NCBI RefSeq assembly: GCF_938030785.1
Contig: NZ_CALHIK010000094.1
Location: 1 to 7,139, forward strand
DNA: 7,139 nucleotides
Origin: an uncultured Campylobacter sp.
GTDB lineage: Bacteria > Campylobacterota > Campylobacteria > Campylobacterales > Campylobacteraceae
Direction of reading: 5' to 3'
Each line of letters opens with the position of its first letter. Within the stretch, counting starts at the first letter, position 1. The notes beneath the pieces were generated by a model, which saw only the letters and a program-made list of their open reading frames with translations, searched no databases and was not told the DNA's origin. Both the position numbers and the translations under genes were made by a program. Below, in pieces: positions 5,314 to 7,139 of the stretch.

Positions 5314-7139
5314 CTAGCTCTCGATATAGGTTTTGAGTTTGCGGCCGATCTTTGGGTGCTTTAGCTTTTTGATCGCCGAGCTTTCGATCTGGCGGACGCG
5401 CTCGCGAGTGATGTTGAGCTCCTTGCCGATCTCTTCAAGCGTGCGGTCGCTCTCGTCGTCAAGCAGTCCGAATCGCATGCGGATCACCGTGCGCTCGCGG
5501 TCGTTGAGCTGCTCTAAGATATCGTCGATCTGTTCTTTGAGATCGGATTTTAAAATTTGCTCAATCGGTGAAACCGAGCTTTTGTCCTCGACGAAATCGC
5601 CGAATTTACCGTCGTCCTCGTTTCCGATCGGCGCTTCTAGGCTGATCGGCTCCTTTGTGATTTTGATGACCTGCTTTACTTTATCGACGCTAAGGCCTAC
5701 TTCTTGCGCGATGACGTTGATATCGGGCTCTTTGCCGCCCTCTTGCATATATTTGCGCGTGATTTTATTAATTCGATTTATCGTCTCGATCATATGGATC
5801 GGGATGCGGATCGTGCGGGCCTGATCGGCGATGGCGCGGCTGATCGCCTGGCGGATCCACCACGTCGCATAGGTCGAAAATTTATAGCCGCGCTTGTATT
5901 CAAATTTATCCACCGCCTTCATAAGTCCGATGTTGCCCTCTTGGATGAGGTCTAAAAACGGCAGCCCGCGGTTGGTGTAGCGCTTGGCGATGGAGACGAC
6001 CAGGCGCAGGTTGGACTTAGCCATGCGCGCCTTTGCGTTGTCGCTGATGCGCTTGCCGCGCTTGATCTGCTCTAAAATTTCTTTCAGCCGCTCGGGCTCT
6101 AGGTTGAAGCTTTTTTTGCTCGCCTCTTTTGTCAAAAAGAGCTTTTTTATATCGACGTAGGTCGAGACCATCGTAGCTTCCGGTACGCGCGCGATGATGT
6201 CGTCTTTGCTAAGCTTCGTGATATCTTTTAGGATTTTTTTGTGATTTTCGCGCAGTTCGGCGCTAAACATCGGCAGCTTGTATTCTAGGCGCTTGAGCTC
6301 TTTTTCGAAGCCCTCGTCGCTTTTTAGCGCGGTCTCCATCGATTTTACGATCTCGGTGATGAGCTTGCTGGTTGGCCCCAGATCCATGAGCTTTTCTTTT
6401 AAAATTTTCTTTTTAAACGCCAAGTTCAGCTTCGATAAAATTCCCTTGCTTTCTTTAATCGCCTCGGCGTTTTTCTCGGCAAATTTCATCCAGTCCTTTT
6501 TGGCTTTTTCAAGAGCCTTGAAGCTTTCGATGACCTTTAGGGCGCGCTTATCGTTCTTTTTAGACGATTTTTTGCCTTTTACTTCTTCCTCTTCCTCCTC
6601 GATCTCTTCCTCTTCGTCAAACAGCTCCTCGTCGCTTTCCTCTTCCTCTTCCTCCTCGTCGCTGTCGTCAAAGCTCTTGAAAAGCTCTTTTACGCGGCGC
6701 TCGCGGTTGATGAGCGGCTCTTTGTAATCAAGTATAAAATCGATCAGATATGGCACGGAGCAAAACGCGTCGATGATGATGTCCTCGCCGAGCTCGATTT
6801 TTTTACTGATCTCGATCTCTTCTTCCTTGCTAAGTAGCGGGATCTGCCCCATTTCGCGCAGATACATCCGTACCGGGCTGTCAGAGCGGCTCCACTCCAA
6901 AAGCTCGACGTCGCTGGATAGGTCAAACTCCTCGTCCCAGCCCTCGTCCAGCAGCTTTTTTTGCGTGGCTTCTTTGAGTTTCGCGTCCTCTAAATTTTTG
7001 ATTTTGGAGATTTCTGCGGCAGAGATCAGCTCCACGTCAAATTTTTTCGTAAGCGCTTCGACCTTCTTAACGGCCGTCGCGGTGGGGGCTTTATCGAAAA
7101 ATTTTATCAGTCTTTCGTATGTGATGTAGCTTTTTTGAT
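5314..7139 (-). CDS. rpoD: RNA polymerase primary sigma factor RpoD (5' end outside window)
   Basis: The housekeeping sigma70 directs RNA polymerase core to promoters. The frame is open to the window edge: 607 residues are visible, starting QKSYITYERL, which is region 1.1. A GTG at 7033-7035 is internal, not the true start. Counting from that GTG, region 1.2 is at 49-85 (DSPVRMYLREMGQIPLLSKEE) and the non-conserved region at about 86-320. Region 2 is at 336-415, with NLRLVVSIAKRY, FLDLIQEGNIGLMKAVDKF, YKFSTYATWWIRQAI and ADQARTIRIPIHMIE. Region 3 runs to about 485. Region 4 ends the protein, with the -35-binding helix-turn-helix RTLEEIGKELNITRERVRQIE at 531-551. All core DNA-melting residues (W392, W393) and the region 2.4 residues are present. 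The non-conserved region holds a 29-residue tract with 24 Asp/Glu (123-151). Stop TAG is at 5316-5314. It converges on the CRISPR region and shares no operon with the plus-strand genes. Confidence 0.97.
   Translation of the reverse strand, partial: QKSYITYERLIKFFDKAPTATAVKKVEALTKKFDVELISAAEISKIKNLEDAKLKEATQKKLLDEGWDEEFDLSSDVELLEWSRSDSPVRMYLREMGQIPLLSKEEEIEISKKIELGEDIIIDAFCSVPYLIDFILDYKEPLINRERRVKELFKSFDDSDEEEEEEESDEELFDEEEEIEEEEEEVKGKKSSKKNDKRALKVIESFKALEKAKKDWMKFAEKNAEAIKESKGILSKLNLAFKKKILKEKLMDLGPTSKLITEIVKSMETALKSDEGFEKELKRLEYKLPMFSAELRENHKKILKDITKLSKDDIIARVPEATMVSTYVDIKKLFLTKEASKKSFNLEPERLKEILEQIKRGKRISDNAKARMAKSNLRLVVSIAKRYTNRGLPFLDLIQEGNIGLMKAVDKFEYKRGYKFSTYATWWIRQAISRAIADQARTIRIPIHMIETINRINKITRKYMQEGGKEPDINVIAQEVGLSVDKVKQVIKITKEPISLEAPIGNEDDGKFGDFVEDKSSVSPIEQILKSDLKEQIDDILEQLNDRERTVIRMRFGLLDDESDRTLEEIGKELNITRERVRQIESSAIKKLKHPKIGRKLKTYIES
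6583..6669 (-). repeat. Low-complexity GAA/GAG tract coding the RpoD acidic stretch
   Basis: These 87 bases encode 29 residues, 24 of them Asp or Glu, in the sigma non-conserved region. On the plus strand they read as TTC/CTC triplets. Such triplet runs can expand or contract in frame without breaking the gene. Confidence 0.8.

Noticed and set aside
6278..6727. Plus-strand Ser-rich open frames within rpoD
   Set aside because: They are complements of the GAA/GAG and Lys/Glu-rich sigma coding sequence and have no independent support.

Overview
The window looks like chromosomal DNA from a Campylobacter of the GC-richer, oral type (C. gracilis, C. showae or C. rectus-like). This is inferred from the epsilonproteobacterial RpoD, the Sel1/Hcp-like cysteine-pair protein, and the AAATTT-rich intergenic words between fairly GC-rich genes. 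The species cannot be fixed from the sequence alone.

Layout, left to right. (1) Bases 1-164 are the 3' end of an unidentified plus-strand gene, followed by a GC-rich hairpin. (2) Bases 409-1089 encode a small exported Sel1-like repeat protein with six C-x7-C pairs. (3) Bases 1090-1510 are a non-coding stretch with a probable terminator, a promoter-like -10 box and a 78-base inverted-repeat leader. (4) Bases 1511-2752 encode an NCS2 uracil/xanthine permease of the UraA type. (5) Bases 2753-2934 hold competing hairpins and a perfect TATAAT box only six bases before the next start codon. (6) Bases 2935-4383 encode a 482-residue protein anchored in the membrane at both ends, with DKNYY-like repeats. 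(7) Bases 4384-5313 are about 930 bases without a credible gene. They contain a miniature CRISPR array of three 30-base repeats and two spacers, with no cas gene in view. (8) Bases 5314-7139 on the minus strand are rpoD, the primary sigma factor, cut off at its N-terminus by the window edge.

The genes do not form an obvious pathway or one operon. The three plus-strand genes are each separated by more than 180 bases with their own hairpins or promoter-like boxes, so they are probably transcribed separately. rpoD converges on the array region from the other side.

The most interesting items are the orphan three-repeat CRISPR array, the structured leader ahead of the permease, and the apparently leaderless mRNA of the DKNYY-like gene. 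All are read by eye; no database search was run.
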